Positions 8,482 to 16,790 of a stretch of DNA of 64,000 nucleotides are shown here, in pieces. The notes beneath the pieces were generated by a model. That model worked only from the letters and a program-made list of their open reading frames with translations. It did no database searches and had not been told where the DNA came from. The DNA is taken from positions 3,844,001 through 3,908,000 of the forward strand of contig NZ_CP157000.1 of assembly GCF_039905635.1 (NCBI RefSeq). Direction: 5' to 3'. Each line of letters starts with the position of its first letter. Positions within the stretch are counted from its first letter, which is position 1. This DNA comes from Microbacterium sp. ProA8 (GTDB lineage Bacteria; Actinomycetota; Actinomycetes; Actinomycetales; Microbacteriaceae). The translations under genes were made by a program, and so were the position numbers.

Positions 8482-8513
8482 GCGACATCAGCCACCCCAG
8501 AAGGAATCCAGCC

Positions 8514-10550
8514 ATGACCAACCCGGCCGTCTCCGATCTCATCACCCGGTCCAACCGCCTCGGCGCAGACCCCAAGAACACGAATTACGCCGGCGGCAAC
8601 ACGTCGGCGAAGGGCACCGAGACCGACCCGGTCACCGGTGAGCCCGTCGAGCTGCTTTGGGTCAAGGGCTCGGGCGGCGACCTCGGCACGCTGAAGGAGC
8701 CGGGCCTCGCGGTGCTGCGCCTGGACCGCATGCGCGCCCTGGTGAGCGTCTACCCCGGCGTCGAGCGCGAGGACGAGATGGTCGCCGCGTTCGACTACTG
8801 CCTGCATGGCAAGGGCGGCGCCGCGCCGTCGATCGACACTGCGATGCACGGCCTTGTCGATGCCGCGCACGTCGACCACCTGCACCCCGACTCGGGCATC
8901 GCGATCGCGACCGCCGCCGACGGCGAGGAGCTGACGTCGAAGATCTTCGGTGAGAAGGTCGTATGGGTGCCGTGGCGGCGCCCCGGCTTCCAGCTCGGCC
9001 TCGACATCGCCGCGATCAAGGAGAAGAACCCGCAGGCGATCGGCTGCATCCTCGGCGGGCACGGCATCACGGCGTGGGGCGACACGTCCGAAGAGGCAGA
9101 GCAGAACTCGCTCTGGATCATCGAGACCGCCGCCGACTACATCGCACGCAACGGCAAGGCCGACCCGTTCGGAGGAGTCCGCAGCGGCTTCGAGGCGCTG
9201 CCCGAGGCCGAGCGCCGCGCCAAGGCCGCCGCGCTCGCGCCGACGGTCCGCGGCCTCGCGTCGACCGACAAGCCGATGGTGGGCCACTTCACCGACTCGC
9301 CTGAGGTTCTCGACTTCCTCGCGTCCGAGAAGGCCCCGGCCCTCGCCGAGCTCGGCACCAGCTGCCCCGACCACTTCCTGCGCACGAAGGTCAAGCCGCT
9401 CATCCTCGACCTGCCCGCCTCGGCTTCCGTCGAGGACTCGATCGCGCGGCTGACGGAACTGCACGAGGCGTACCGCGCCGACTACCAGGCGTACTACGAC
9501 GCCCACGCGACCGCCGACAGCCCGGCGATCCGCGGCGCCGACCCGCTCATCGTGCTCATCCCGGGCGTGGGCATGTTCTCGTACGGCGCCAACAAGCAGA
9601 CCGCGCGGGTCGCCGGCGAGTTCTACGTCAACGCGATCAACGTGATGCGTGGCGCGGAGGCGCTGTCGACCTACTCCCCCATCTCGGACGCCGAGAAGTT
9701 CCGCATCGAGTACTGGGCCCTCGAAGAGGCGAAACTGCAGCGCATGCCGAAGCCGAAGACCCACCAGGGCCGTATCGCACTGGTCACGGGCGCGGCATCC
9801 GGGATCGGCAAGGCCATCGCGACCCGCCTCGCGGCCGAGGGCGCGTGCGTCGTCATCGCCGACCTCGACCTCGAGAAGGCGCAGGCGGCTGCCGCCGAGC
9901 TCGGCAACACGGATGTCGCCATCGGCGTCGCCGCGAACGTGGCCGACGCCGACGCGATCCAGGCCGCCTTCGACGCCGCAGTGCTCGCGTTCGGCGGTGT
10001 CGACCTGGTCGTCAACAACGCCGGCCTGTCGCTGTCGAAGCCGCTGCTGGAGACCACCGAGAAGGACTGGGACCTGCAGCACGACGTGATGGCGAAGGGC
10101 TCGTTCCTCGTCTCGAAGGCCGCCGCGAAGATCCTCATCGAGCAGAAGCTCGGCGGCGACGTGATCTACATCTCGTCGAAGAACTCCGTCTTCGCAGGCC
10201 CGAACAACATCGCATACTCGGCGACCAAGGCCGACCAGGCCCACCAGGTGCGCCTGCTCGCGGTCGAACTCGGCGAGCACGGCGTGCGCGTCAACGGCAT
10301 CAACCCCGACGGCGTGGTGCGCGGCTCGGGCATCTTTGCCTCCGGCTGGGGCGCCAACCGCGCCGCGACCTACGGCGTCAAGGAAGAGGACCTGGGCCAG
10401 TTCTACGCGAACCGCACCATCCTCAAGCGCGAGGTCGTGCCCGAGAACGTCGCCGATGCCGTGTACGTGCTGACCGGCCCTGAACTCAGCCGCACCACGG
10501 GCCTGCACATCCCGGTCGACTCCGGCGTCGCCGCCGCGTTCCTGCGATGA
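8514..10550 (+). CDS. rhaEW: Bifunctional rhamnulose-1-phosphate aldolase / lactaldehyde dehydrogenase
   Basis: Two-domain enzyme. Residues 1 to about 400 form a class II aldolase/adducin-type domain, with zinc-ligand candidates in HVDHLHPDSG, that splits L-rhamnulose 1-phosphate into DHAP and L-lactaldehyde. Residues from about 420 to 678 form a short-chain dehydrogenase with the NAD motif VTGAASGIG and the catalytic YSATK. This is the known RhaEW fusion of Bacillus and actinobacteria, in which the dehydrogenase half oxidises lactaldehyde. The ATG at 8514 follows AAGGAA. Both halves look intact. Confidence 0.93.
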   Translation: MTNPAVSDLITRSNRLGADPKNTNYAGGNTSAKGTETDPVTGEPVELLWVKGSGGDLGTLKEPGLAVLRLDRMRALVSVYPGVEREDEMVAAFDYCLHGKGGAAPSIDTAMHGLVDAAHVDHLHPDSGIAIATAADGEELTSKIFGEKVVWVPWRRPGFQLGLDIAAIKEKNPQAIGCILGGHGITAWGDTSEEAEQNSLWIIETAADYIARNGKADPFGGVRSGFEALPEAERRAKAAALAPTVRGLASTDKPMVGHFTDSPEVLDFLASEKAPALAELGTSCPDHFLRTKVKPLILDLPASASVEDSIARLTELHEAYRADYQAYYDAHATADSPAIRGADPLIVLIPGVGMFSYGANKQTARVAGEFYVNAINVMRGAEALSTYSPISDAEKFRIEYWALEEAKLQRMPKPKTHQGRIALVTGAASGIGKAIATRLAAEGACVVIADLDLEKAQAAAAELGNTDVAIGVAANVADADAIQAAFDAAVLAFGGVDLVVNNAGLSLSKPLLETTEKDWDLQHDVMAKGSFLVSKAAAKILIEQKLGGDVIYISSKNSVFAGPNNIAYSATKADQAHQVRLLAVELGEHGVRVNGINPDGVVRGSGIFASGWGANRAATYGVKEEDLGQFYANRTILKREVVPENVADAVYVLTGPELSRTTGLHIPVDSGVAAAFLR

Positions 10551-10563
10551 CCCCGCGTTCTGT

Positions 10564-10655
10564 GCGTTTCGTCTCGGTCGCTGGCGCTCCCTCGCTCAAC
10601 GACCGGGCCCAGGTCTCGGTCGTTGAGCGAGCGAGGAACGAGCGAGACGAAACGC
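10564..10655. repeat. 92-bp imperfect palindromic repeat before rhaB
   Basis: Left arm 10564-10605 and right arm 10617-10655 are inverted copies, perfect for the outer GCGTTTCGTCTC and inner CTCAACGACCG, with an 11-base loop. The sequence type (GAGACGAAAC with GGTCGTTGAGCGAGCGAGG) resembles the dispersed palindromic elements common in Microbacteriaceae genomes. It fills most of the gap between rhaEW and rhaB and ends 13 bases before the rhaB start. Confidence 0.75.
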
Positions 10656-10668
10656 TCGGGGGTACTCG

Positions 10669-12087
10669 ATGACAACGGGCGGCGTGGTCGCTGCAGTCGA
10701 TCTCGGCGCCACCAGCGGACGCGTCATGCTCGGCCACGTGGACGACGGGATGCTGCGCCTCGAGCAGGTCGCGCGATTCCCGAACGGTCCGGTGCCCGGG
10801 CCCGACGGTCTGCACTGGGACTTCTCCGCGCTGTACCGCCACATCGTCGACGGGCTCACCGAGGCGTTCCGACGAGAGCCGGGCATCGCGAGCATCGGCA
10901 TCGACTCGTGGGCGGTCGACTACGGCCTCGTGCACCGCGACGAGCTGCTCGCCGAGCCGTTCCACTACCGCGACGAGCGCACCGAGCGAGGGGTTGCGGC
11001 GGTCCACGCCGAGGCACCGTTCGAAGAGCTCTACCGCCGCAACGGGCTGCAGTTCCTGCCCTTCAACACGCTGTACCAGTACGCCGTCGAGGCGCGACTC
11101 TCCGATGCCGACGTGTCGCTCCTCATCCCCGACCTCATCGCGTTCCTCCTCACCGGGGTACGTGTGGCCGAGCGCACGAACGCCTCGACCACGGGTCTGG
11201 TCGACGTGCGCACCGGCGAGTGGGACCTCGAGCTCGCCGCGCGACTCGGGATCCCGGCATCCGTCCTCCCGCCGTTGGTCGATCCGGGCGAGCATCTCGG
11301 CACGCTGCACGGTGAGGCGCGTGAGCGCGTCGGCGCGCCGCTCGAGGTGATCGCGGTCGGCTCGCACGACACGGCCTCCGCCGTCGTCGCGGTGCCGCTG
11401 AGCACCCCCGACGCGGCGTACATCTCGTGCGGCACATGGGGCCTCGTGGGTGTCGAGCTCGATGAGCCCGTCGTCAGCGACGCGGCGCGCGAGGCGAACT
11501 TCACGAACGAGGGCGGCGTCGACGGGCGCGTGCGCTTCCTCCACAACGTGACCGGGCTCTGGCTGCTCAGCGAGGCGGTGCGCACGTGGGAGGCCGAAGA
11601 CGGCGCGGCGATCGATCTTCCCGGATTGCTGGATGCCGCAGCCCACGTCGCGGGCGACGTCCCGCTGTTCGACGCCAACGACCCGCGACTGTCGGCCCCC
11701 GGCGACATGCCCGCGCGCATCGGGGCCGTGCTCGCCGAAGGCGGCAGCCCGGCGCCGGCGACCCGCGAGGCGTTCGCGCGCACGATCGTCGAGAGCATCG
11801 CCCAGGCGTTCGCCGACGCCGTCGCGACCGCGGGCCGGCTCACCGGCCGCGAGATCGACGTGATCCACATCGTCGGCGGCGGGGCCCTCAACCGGCTGCT
11901 GTGCCAGGCGACGGCGGACCGCTCGGGGCTTCCCGTCCTCGCGGGTCCGGTCGAGGCGACCGCGCTCGGCAATGTGCTCGTGCAGGCACGGGCGCACGGC
12001 TGGTTCGGGCCGGACGCGACCCTGGACGATCTGCGCCGCGCGGTCTCGGCCGTCGCGGCTCCCGTACGTTACGAGCCGCGCGCGTAG
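10669..12087 (+). CDS. rhaB: Rhamnulokinase
   Basis: Phosphorylates L-rhamnulose to L-rhamnulose 1-phosphate. The 472-residue FGGY-family kinase shows the N-terminal ATPase motif AAVDLGATSGRVMLG, the substrate-side IDSWAVDYGLV, and in the C-terminal lobe GSHDTASAVV, ISCGTWGLVG and IHIVGGGALNRLLCQ. The ribosome site (CTCGGGGG) is weak and is separated from the repeat element by only a few bases. Pathway order is otherwise complete: mutarotase, isomerase, kinase, aldolase and lactaldehyde dehydrogenase are all in the operon. Confidence 0.95.
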   Translation: MTTGGVVAAVDLGATSGRVMLGHVDDGMLRLEQVARFPNGPVPGPDGLHWDFSALYRHIVDGLTEAFRREPGIASIGIDSWAVDYGLVHRDELLAEPFHYRDERTERGVAAVHAEAPFEELYRRNGLQFLPFNTLYQYAVEARLSDADVSLLIPDLIAFLLTGVRVAERTNASTTGLVDVRTGEWDLELAARLGIPASVLPPLVDPGEHLGTLHGEARERVGAPLEVIAVGSHDTASAVVAVPLSTPDAAYISCGTWGLVGVELDEPVVSDAAREANFTNEGGVDGRVRFLHNVTGLWLLSEAVRTWEAEDGAAIDLPGLLDAAAHVAGDVPLFDANDPRLSAPGDMPARIGAVLAEGGSPAPATREAFARTIVESIAQAFADAVATAGRLTGREIDVIHIVGGGALNRLLCQATADRSGLPVLAGPVEATALGNVLVQARAHGWFGPDATLDDLRRAVSAVAAPVRYEPRA

Positions 12088-12157
12088 TCCGTCGAACGGC
12101 AGGCGCCTGACCTGGTGCCGCAGACGTCCACCGCGCAGCAGCTGAAGGAGAGAGCAC

Positions 12158-13147
12158 GTGACCGCATACGCAGCGGCGTTCGACTGGGCGCGACGGCAGG
12201 TCGACCAGGGGCGCCTGCCCACGGCGGTCCTGGGCGTCGCCACCCCCGACGGCGTGGCCGCGCTCGACGCGTTCGGCGCGACGGACGGCCGCCGGGCCAC
12301 CGTCGACGACCCGTACTGGCTGTTCTCCATCACCAAGGTGCTGACGGGCCTGACCGCGGCGCGCGCCATCGAGCGCGGGCAGCTCACCACCGAGACGCCG
12401 CTGTCGTCGGCGATCCCCGAGTTCGGTGCCGGCCGCGACGACGTGGTGCGCCTGGGCCACCTCGCCAGCCACACCTCCGGCATCCGTGAACCGTCTCTCG
12501 ACCCTGCCGAGGGGCTGCGCGCAGCGCTGCTGGCACCGGGTCGCGATTTCGCCGCCGGCACGGCATCGCGCTACTCGACCGTGGCGTTCGACGGCATCGC
12601 CGAACTGGTGCGGCAGCGCACCGGGCGGACATGGGATGCCGACATCGCGGCGTGGGCACCCGCGCTCGGCGCGACCGGGCTCACGCTCGACCCTGCCGCC
12701 GACCCGCACCGGGTCGTCGATGCGGAGCGTCTCGGTCTCGACATGCGCGGGTTCGCGAGCCACCGCAACCCCGGCGCCGGCATGATCGGCACCGCCGGCG
12801 ACCTCCTCGCGCTCGGATCCGCGCTGCTGCGGATCGGACGGGGCGAGCGGGACGGCGTGGTGCAGCCCGCGACGCTGGCGATGATGCTGCGGCCGCTCAC
12901 CGGCGACATCGCCCGTCTCGAGCCCTACCCGGCCCAGCGCGGCCAGGACTGGGGCTTCACCTTCAACCTCCGCACGCGAGCGCCCGGCCTCATCGACCGC
13001 GACGTCTTCGGCCACGGCGGCTGGGCAGGCACGGAGTTCTGGGTGCACCCGACCGCCGGCGTCGCCTACGTGCTGCTCACGAACCAGGCCGAACGGCCCG
13101 GCGTCGACGCCGACGAGCTCGACAACGCGGTGGTGTCGGGCGTCTGA
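12158..13147 (+). CDS. Serine hydrolase, beta-lactamase / penicillin-binding fold
   Basis: A 329-residue protein of the class C beta-lactamase/esterase superfamily (Pfam Beta-lactamase). The SxxK active site is SITK near residue 52, the second motif is YST near residue 139, and the third is HGGWAG near residue 286. There is no signal peptide, so it is unlikely to be a resistance or wall enzyme; cytoplasmic esterases of this fold are common in sugar operons. The GTG at 12158 follows a good GAAGGAG site. It starts 70 bases after rhaB and is probably the last gene of the rha operon. Confidence 0.85.
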   Translation: MTAYAAAFDWARRQVDQGRLPTAVLGVATPDGVAALDAFGATDGRRATVDDPYWLFSITKVLTGLTAARAIERGQLTTETPLSSAIPEFGAGRDDVVRLGHLASHTSGIREPSLDPAEGLRAALLAPGRDFAAGTASRYSTVAFDGIAELVRQRTGRTWDADIAAWAPALGATGLTLDPAADPHRVVDAERLGLDMRGFASHRNPGAGMIGTAGDLLALGSALLRIGRGERDGVVQPATLAMMLRPLTGDIARLEPYPAQRGQDWGFTFNLRTRAPGLIDRDVFGHGGWAGTEFWVHPTAGVAYVLLTNQAERPGVDADELDNAVVSGV

Positions 13148-13170
13148 GCCGCTGTCAGTCGGTGGCGCCG

Positions 13171-14604
13171 TCAGCTGCCCGCCGCTGTCGCCGCCGGCAC
13201 GGCATCGGCTCGGGGGCCGAAGCCCAGATCAGCGACCCGGACGACCTGACCCCTCTCGAGTGAGCGGTTGCCCGCGAGTCCGACCGCGACCGCGGTGACG
13301 CCGTCGCGCCAGGTCGCCGCGTGTCCGAGCGGATCCTCCGCCGCCCCGCGGAACACCTCCGCCAGCAGGCGCGCGTCGCCGCCGCCGTGGGCCCCGTCAC
13401 CCTTCGGGATCGCGACTTCGCGGGCTGGGCCGAAGTGGCTCTGCACGACGAGCCGCTCGCCCACCGCACGCACCGCAGCGCGCCCCACTCCGTCCGGCGT
13501 CGCGCTCGGGTCGACGATCGCCGTAGGACGACCGGAGGCAGCGAGCAGCACCTCGCCGCGTTCGACGACGCTCAGTTCCGCTCGGCCGTGTGTGCCGTTG
13601 ATCGCGACGGTGTAGCCCTCCCATGGCGCGTGCGCGTTCAGTGCATACGACATCGAGGCTCCGCGGGCGTAATCCACGACGAGCGACAGGTTGTCTTCGA
13701 TCGTGATGCCGGCGTCGAACACGTCGCGATCACGCAGATAGCCGTCGTGCGCCTCCTGCTCGAAGTACAGCCCGCGCAGGGCAGGATCCTCCCGAAGGTC
13801 GAGGCTGAACGCGTCGCGCAGCGGCGAGTCATCGGATCCGCGGATCGGGCGCGGGCCCAGTCCGCGGCGCGCGGCGTTGTCGGCACCGTAGAAGCGCAGT
13901 CCGCCGCTGGCGAAGACCCGCGTCGGCTGGTCGTCCAGCCACCAGTTGATCAGGTCGAAGTGGTGCGAGGCCTTGTGGATGAGCAGGCCGCCTGACTGCT
14001 CCTTGTCGCGGTGCCACCGGCGGAAGTAGTCGGCCCCGTGCGCCGTGTCGAGCACCCACTCGAAGTGCACCGACGTCACCTCGCCGATCTCACCGGAGCT
14101 CACCACCTGCTTGAGCGCGGAATTGCGCGGGGAATACCGGTAGTTGAACGTCATGGTGACGGCCCGGCCGCTGCGCTGTACGGCATCCGTGATCCGCCGC
14201 ACCCCGTCCACCGTCGTGGTGAGCGGCTTCTCGACGACGACGTCCGCGCCCGCAGTGAGCGCGGCCACGATGTTGTCGGCATGCGTCCAGTCCGGCGACG
14301 TGATGATGACCCGGTCGATGCCGAACTCGGCGATCGCTTCAGCCAGGCTCTCGGGGGCGAAGCGCGGCGGCTCGGCGACGCCGCTGGTGCGCAGCCGCTC
14401 GGCGTACCAGTCGAGGCGGCCCGGGTTCGTATCGCACCACGCGACCAGCTCCGCCACCTCGGCATGCGGACCGATGATGGCATCGAGGTACATCTGCGCA
14501 CGGCTGCCGGTGCCGACGATCGCGAAGCGGGTGCGTGGATGACGAGAGGCGCCGGTCACGGGGCACCCGTCCAGCTGCCGACCGCTCACATCATTCGCGC
14601 TCAC
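13171..14604 (-). CDS. Gfo/Idh/MocA-family oxidoreductase
   Basis: NAD(P)-dependent sugar oxidoreductase of 477 residues. The Rossmann motif is FAIVGTGSRAQMYL, followed by the family EKP motif in VVVEKPLTTT and the substrate-side HKASHHFDLINWW. The GTG at 14604 overlaps the stop of the upstream permease (GTGA); a second GTG at 14559 is also possible. A longer upward extension of the frame is an antisense shadow of the permease. Being third in an importer operon suggests that it oxidises or isomerises the imported sugar, as members acting on glucosides, inositol or 3-keto sugars do. Substrate unknown. Confidence 0.9.
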   Translation of the reverse strand: MSANDVSGRQLDGCPVTGASRHPRTRFAIVGTGSRAQMYLDAIIGPHAEVAELVAWCDTNPGRLDWYAERLRTSGVAEPPRFAPESLAEAIAEFGIDRVIITSPDWTHADNIVAALTAGADVVVEKPLTTTVDGVRRITDAVQRSGRAVTMTFNYRYSPRNSALKQVVSSGEIGEVTSVHFEWVLDTAHGADYFRRWHRDKEQSGGLLIHKASHHFDLINWWLDDQPTRVFASGGLRFYGADNAARRGLGPRPIRGSDDSPLRDAFSLDLREDPALRGLYFEQEAHDGYLRDRDVFDAGITIEDNLSLVVDYARGASMSYALNAHAPWEGYTVAINGTHGRAELSVVERGEVLLAASGRPTAIVDPSATPDGVGRAAVRAVGERLVVQSHFGPAREVAIPKGDGAHGGGDARLLAEVFRGAAEDPLGHAATWRDGVTAVAVGLAGNRSLERGQVVRVADLGFGPRADAVPAATAAGS

Positions 14605-15512
14605 TTGATGCCCGTCGTCGCGAAGCCCTTGACGAGATACCGCTGGCCGAGCAGGAAGGCGAGGAAGAGCGGAATCAACGACACGACTGACATCGCGAAC
14701 ATCGCGCCGTAGTTCGACGACGACTGCGCGTCGATGAACCCCTTGAGCGCGACCGAGACGGGGAAGTTCTCGCGCGTGCGCAGATAGATGAGCGGCCCGA
14801 AGAAGTCGCCCCACGTCCAGATGAACGTGAAGATCGCGGTGGTCGCGAGGGCGGGCACCATGAGCGGGAGCGTCACCTGGCCGAAGATCCGCGCGTGCCC
14901 CGCGCCGTCGATGCGGGCAGCCTCGAAGATCTCCTTCGGCAGTCCGCGGATGAACTGGACCATCAAGAAGATGAAGAAGGCGTCCATCGCAAGGAACTTC
15001 GGGACGATGAGGGGAAGGAACGTCTCCAGCCACCCCAACTCGCGGAAGATGATGAACTGGGGCACGAGCACCACGTGGAAGGGCAGCATGATCGTGCCGA
15101 GCATGATCGCGAACCAGGCGTTGCGGCCCCAGAACTTCAGCCGTGCGAAGGCGTACGCAGCAAGCGAGCACGAGACCAGGTTCCCGATGATCGCGCCCAC
15201 CACGAGGATGCTGGAGTTGATCAGGAAGCGCCCGAATGGAAGCTGCTGCGACGTCCAGCCGTGCACGTAGTTCTCGAGTGTCAGCTCGGTGGTGAAGATG
15301 CCGAGGTCGGTGAAGATCTCGCTGTTGGGCTTCAGCGAAGACACCACCAGCCAGATGAGCGGGTAGATCATCAGCAGCGAGAGCGCGATGAGTCCGGCGT
15401 GCTTGAGCACCGACTGCACCGCGCCGGAGCGCCGGCGACGGCGTATGCGCAGGGCGTCCTCGTCGAGGGGTGGCGATGCGACGGGAGTCGGAGCCTCGTC
15501 GAGTGCGGTCAT
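14601..15512 (-). CDS. ABC sugar transporter permease, MalG type, locus 2
   Basis: Membrane subunit of the second importer. Six hydrophobic segments begin at AGLIALSLLMIYPLIWLV, and the EAA loop reads EIFEAARIDGAGHARIF. The ATG at 15512 has a GAAGGA site nine bases upstream; the longer alternative at 15569 would overlap the previous gene by 11 bases and has no ribosome site. It is coupled to the oxidoreductase downstream through a GTGA overlap. Confidence 0.92.
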   Translation of the reverse strand: MTALDEAPTPVASPPLDEDALRIRRRRRSGAVQSVLKHAGLIALSLLMIYPLIWLVVSSLKPNSEIFTDLGIFTTELTLENYVHGWTSQQLPFGRFLINSSILVVGAIIGNLVSCSLAAYAFARLKFWGRNAWFAIMLGTIMLPFHVVLVPQFIIFRELGWLETFLPLIVPKFLAMDAFFIFLMVQFIRGLPKEIFEAARIDGAGHARIFGQVTLPLMVPALATTAIFTFIWTWGDFFGPLIYLRTRENFPVSVALKGFIDAQSSSNYGAMFAMSVVSLIPLFLAFLLGQRYLVKGFATTGIK

Positions 15513-15558
15513 GGCGGATGGTCCTTCGGAGAGTGGGGCGGATGCTGGCGGGCGCAGT

Positions 15559-16503
15559 TCAGTCGTCATAGAAGACCCAGAACTTCGAGATCCAGAAGTT
15601 GAACGCAGTGAACCCCGCGATGACGATCAGCAGGAACCAGGCCATCGCCGAGGCGTAGCCCATGTTCAACTCGGTGAACGCCTCCTTGTACAGGTAGAGA
15701 GTGAAGAACATCGTCGAGTCCGACGGTCCTCCCGTGCCTCCCGAGACGATGTAGGCCTGCGTGAAGGACTGGAACGCGAAGATGATCTGAAGAACCAGGT
15801 TGAAGAAGATGATCGGGGTCAGCAGCGGCATGGTGATCGAGAAGAAACGTCGCACCCGCCCGGCGCCGTCGACCTGAGCCGCCTCGTAGTACATCTCCGG
15901 GATCTGGCGCAGACCCGCGAGGAAGATCACCATCGGCGACCCGAAGGTCCACACGTGGAGGATGATGATCGTCGCCAGCGCATAATCCGGATGGGAGATC
16001 CAGCCGGGGCCCTCGATGCCGAACCACGCGAGGAAGGCGTTGACGATGCCGTCCTTGCCGAACACCTGGCGCCACAGGATCGCGATCGCGACGGATCCGC
16101 CGAGGAGGCTCGGCAGATAGAAGATCGAGCGATAGAACGCCAGACCCCGCATGCCGCGATCCAGGAGCACCGCGACGGCGAGCGCCAGGGCCAGCTGCAG
16201 CGGCACCGACACCACCACGTAGGTCAGGGTCACACGCAGCGAGTTCCACAGACGCGCATCGCCCATCATCTCGGCGATGTTGTCGAAACCCGACCACCGT
16301 GGCGGCTGCAGGAGGTTGTAGTCCGTGAACGCCAGCAGGAGCGAGGCGATCATCGGTCCGATGGTGAAGACGACGAGACCCACGAGCCACGGGGCGAGGA
16401 AGAGGTAGCCCGCCTTGTTGTCGGGGTTCTTGGACCGAACGCCGCCATTCGCACCACGCCGGGCGTTGATCGCGATCTGGCGCAGCTCACCGATGCTGCT
16501 CAC
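15559..16503 (-). CDS. ABC sugar transporter permease, MalF type, locus 2
   Basis: First gene of the minus-strand half of locus 2, 314 residues with six membrane segments (the first is AGYLFLAPWLVGLVVFTIGP) and the EAA loop EMYYEAAQVDGAGRVRRF. The GTG at 16503 follows AAGGAGG. It is divergent from the matching binding-protein gene at 16791, so the complete importer is built from two oppositely transcribed units sharing one regulatory region with two operator palindromes. Confidence 0.93.
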   Translation of the reverse strand: MSSIGELRQIAINARRGANGGVRSKNPDNKAGYLFLAPWLVGLVVFTIGPMIASLLLAFTDYNLLQPPRWSGFDNIAEMMGDARLWNSLRVTLTYVVVSVPLQLALALAVAVLLDRGMRGLAFYRSIFYLPSLLGGSVAIAILWRQVFGKDGIVNAFLAWFGIEGPGWISHPDYALATIIILHVWTFGSPMVIFLAGLRQIPEMYYEAAQVDGAGRVRRFFSITMPLLTPIIFFNLVLQIIFAFQSFTQAYIVSGGTGGPSDSTMFFTLYLYKEAFTELNMGYASAMAWFLLIVIAGFTAFNFWISKFWVFYDD

Positions 16504-16529
16504 GAAGACCTCCTTGTCACGGTAAGCGA

Positions 16530-16541
16530 GAAACCGCTTTC
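16530..16541. promoter_or_regulatory. Locus 2 LacI operator A
   Basis: GAAACCGCTTTC, a CG-centred palindrome with GAAA/TTTC arms, 27 bases upstream of the permease start. Its exact reverse complement is present at 21379-21390, before the LacI gene. This is one of four copies in the locus. Confidence 0.7.
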
Positions 16542-16694
16542 ACCGATTGCTCAGTATTACCCGACGAACTCGGCGACGTCAAACGGCGCGCGTCGCGTAA
16601 TCCCGGGGCTCGCATCTACAGCACCCCTGCATCGACTCGATAACGGGGATACGACAACAATTGACAGAGCGCAATCGCCTTTGCTACTTTCCGT

Positions 16695-16706
16695 GAAAGC
16701 GATTTC
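16695..16706. promoter_or_regulatory. Locus 2 LacI operator B
   Basis: GAAAGCGATTTC, with the same arms and CG centre as operator A, 85 bases before the binding-protein start. Its exact reverse complement lies at 21312-21323, before the GH5 gene, with the flank TCTCGAC also conserved. Confidence 0.7.
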
Positions 16707-16790
16707 TCGACCGCTTCTCGACGGCTGAGGCTCTCGAGGCGATGTGCCGCCGACGACGGTGCGCACGCGATACCTGACGAAAGAGGCGCA

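Noticed and set aside
8352..10508. 718-codon open frame on the minus strand
   Set aside because: Antisense to rhaEW, which has clear aldolase and dehydrogenase motifs. The antisense translation shows none.
12158..13147. Beta-lactamase resistance gene
   Set aside because: The fold matches, but it has no signal peptide and sits at the end of a rhamnose operon, so resistance is not supported.
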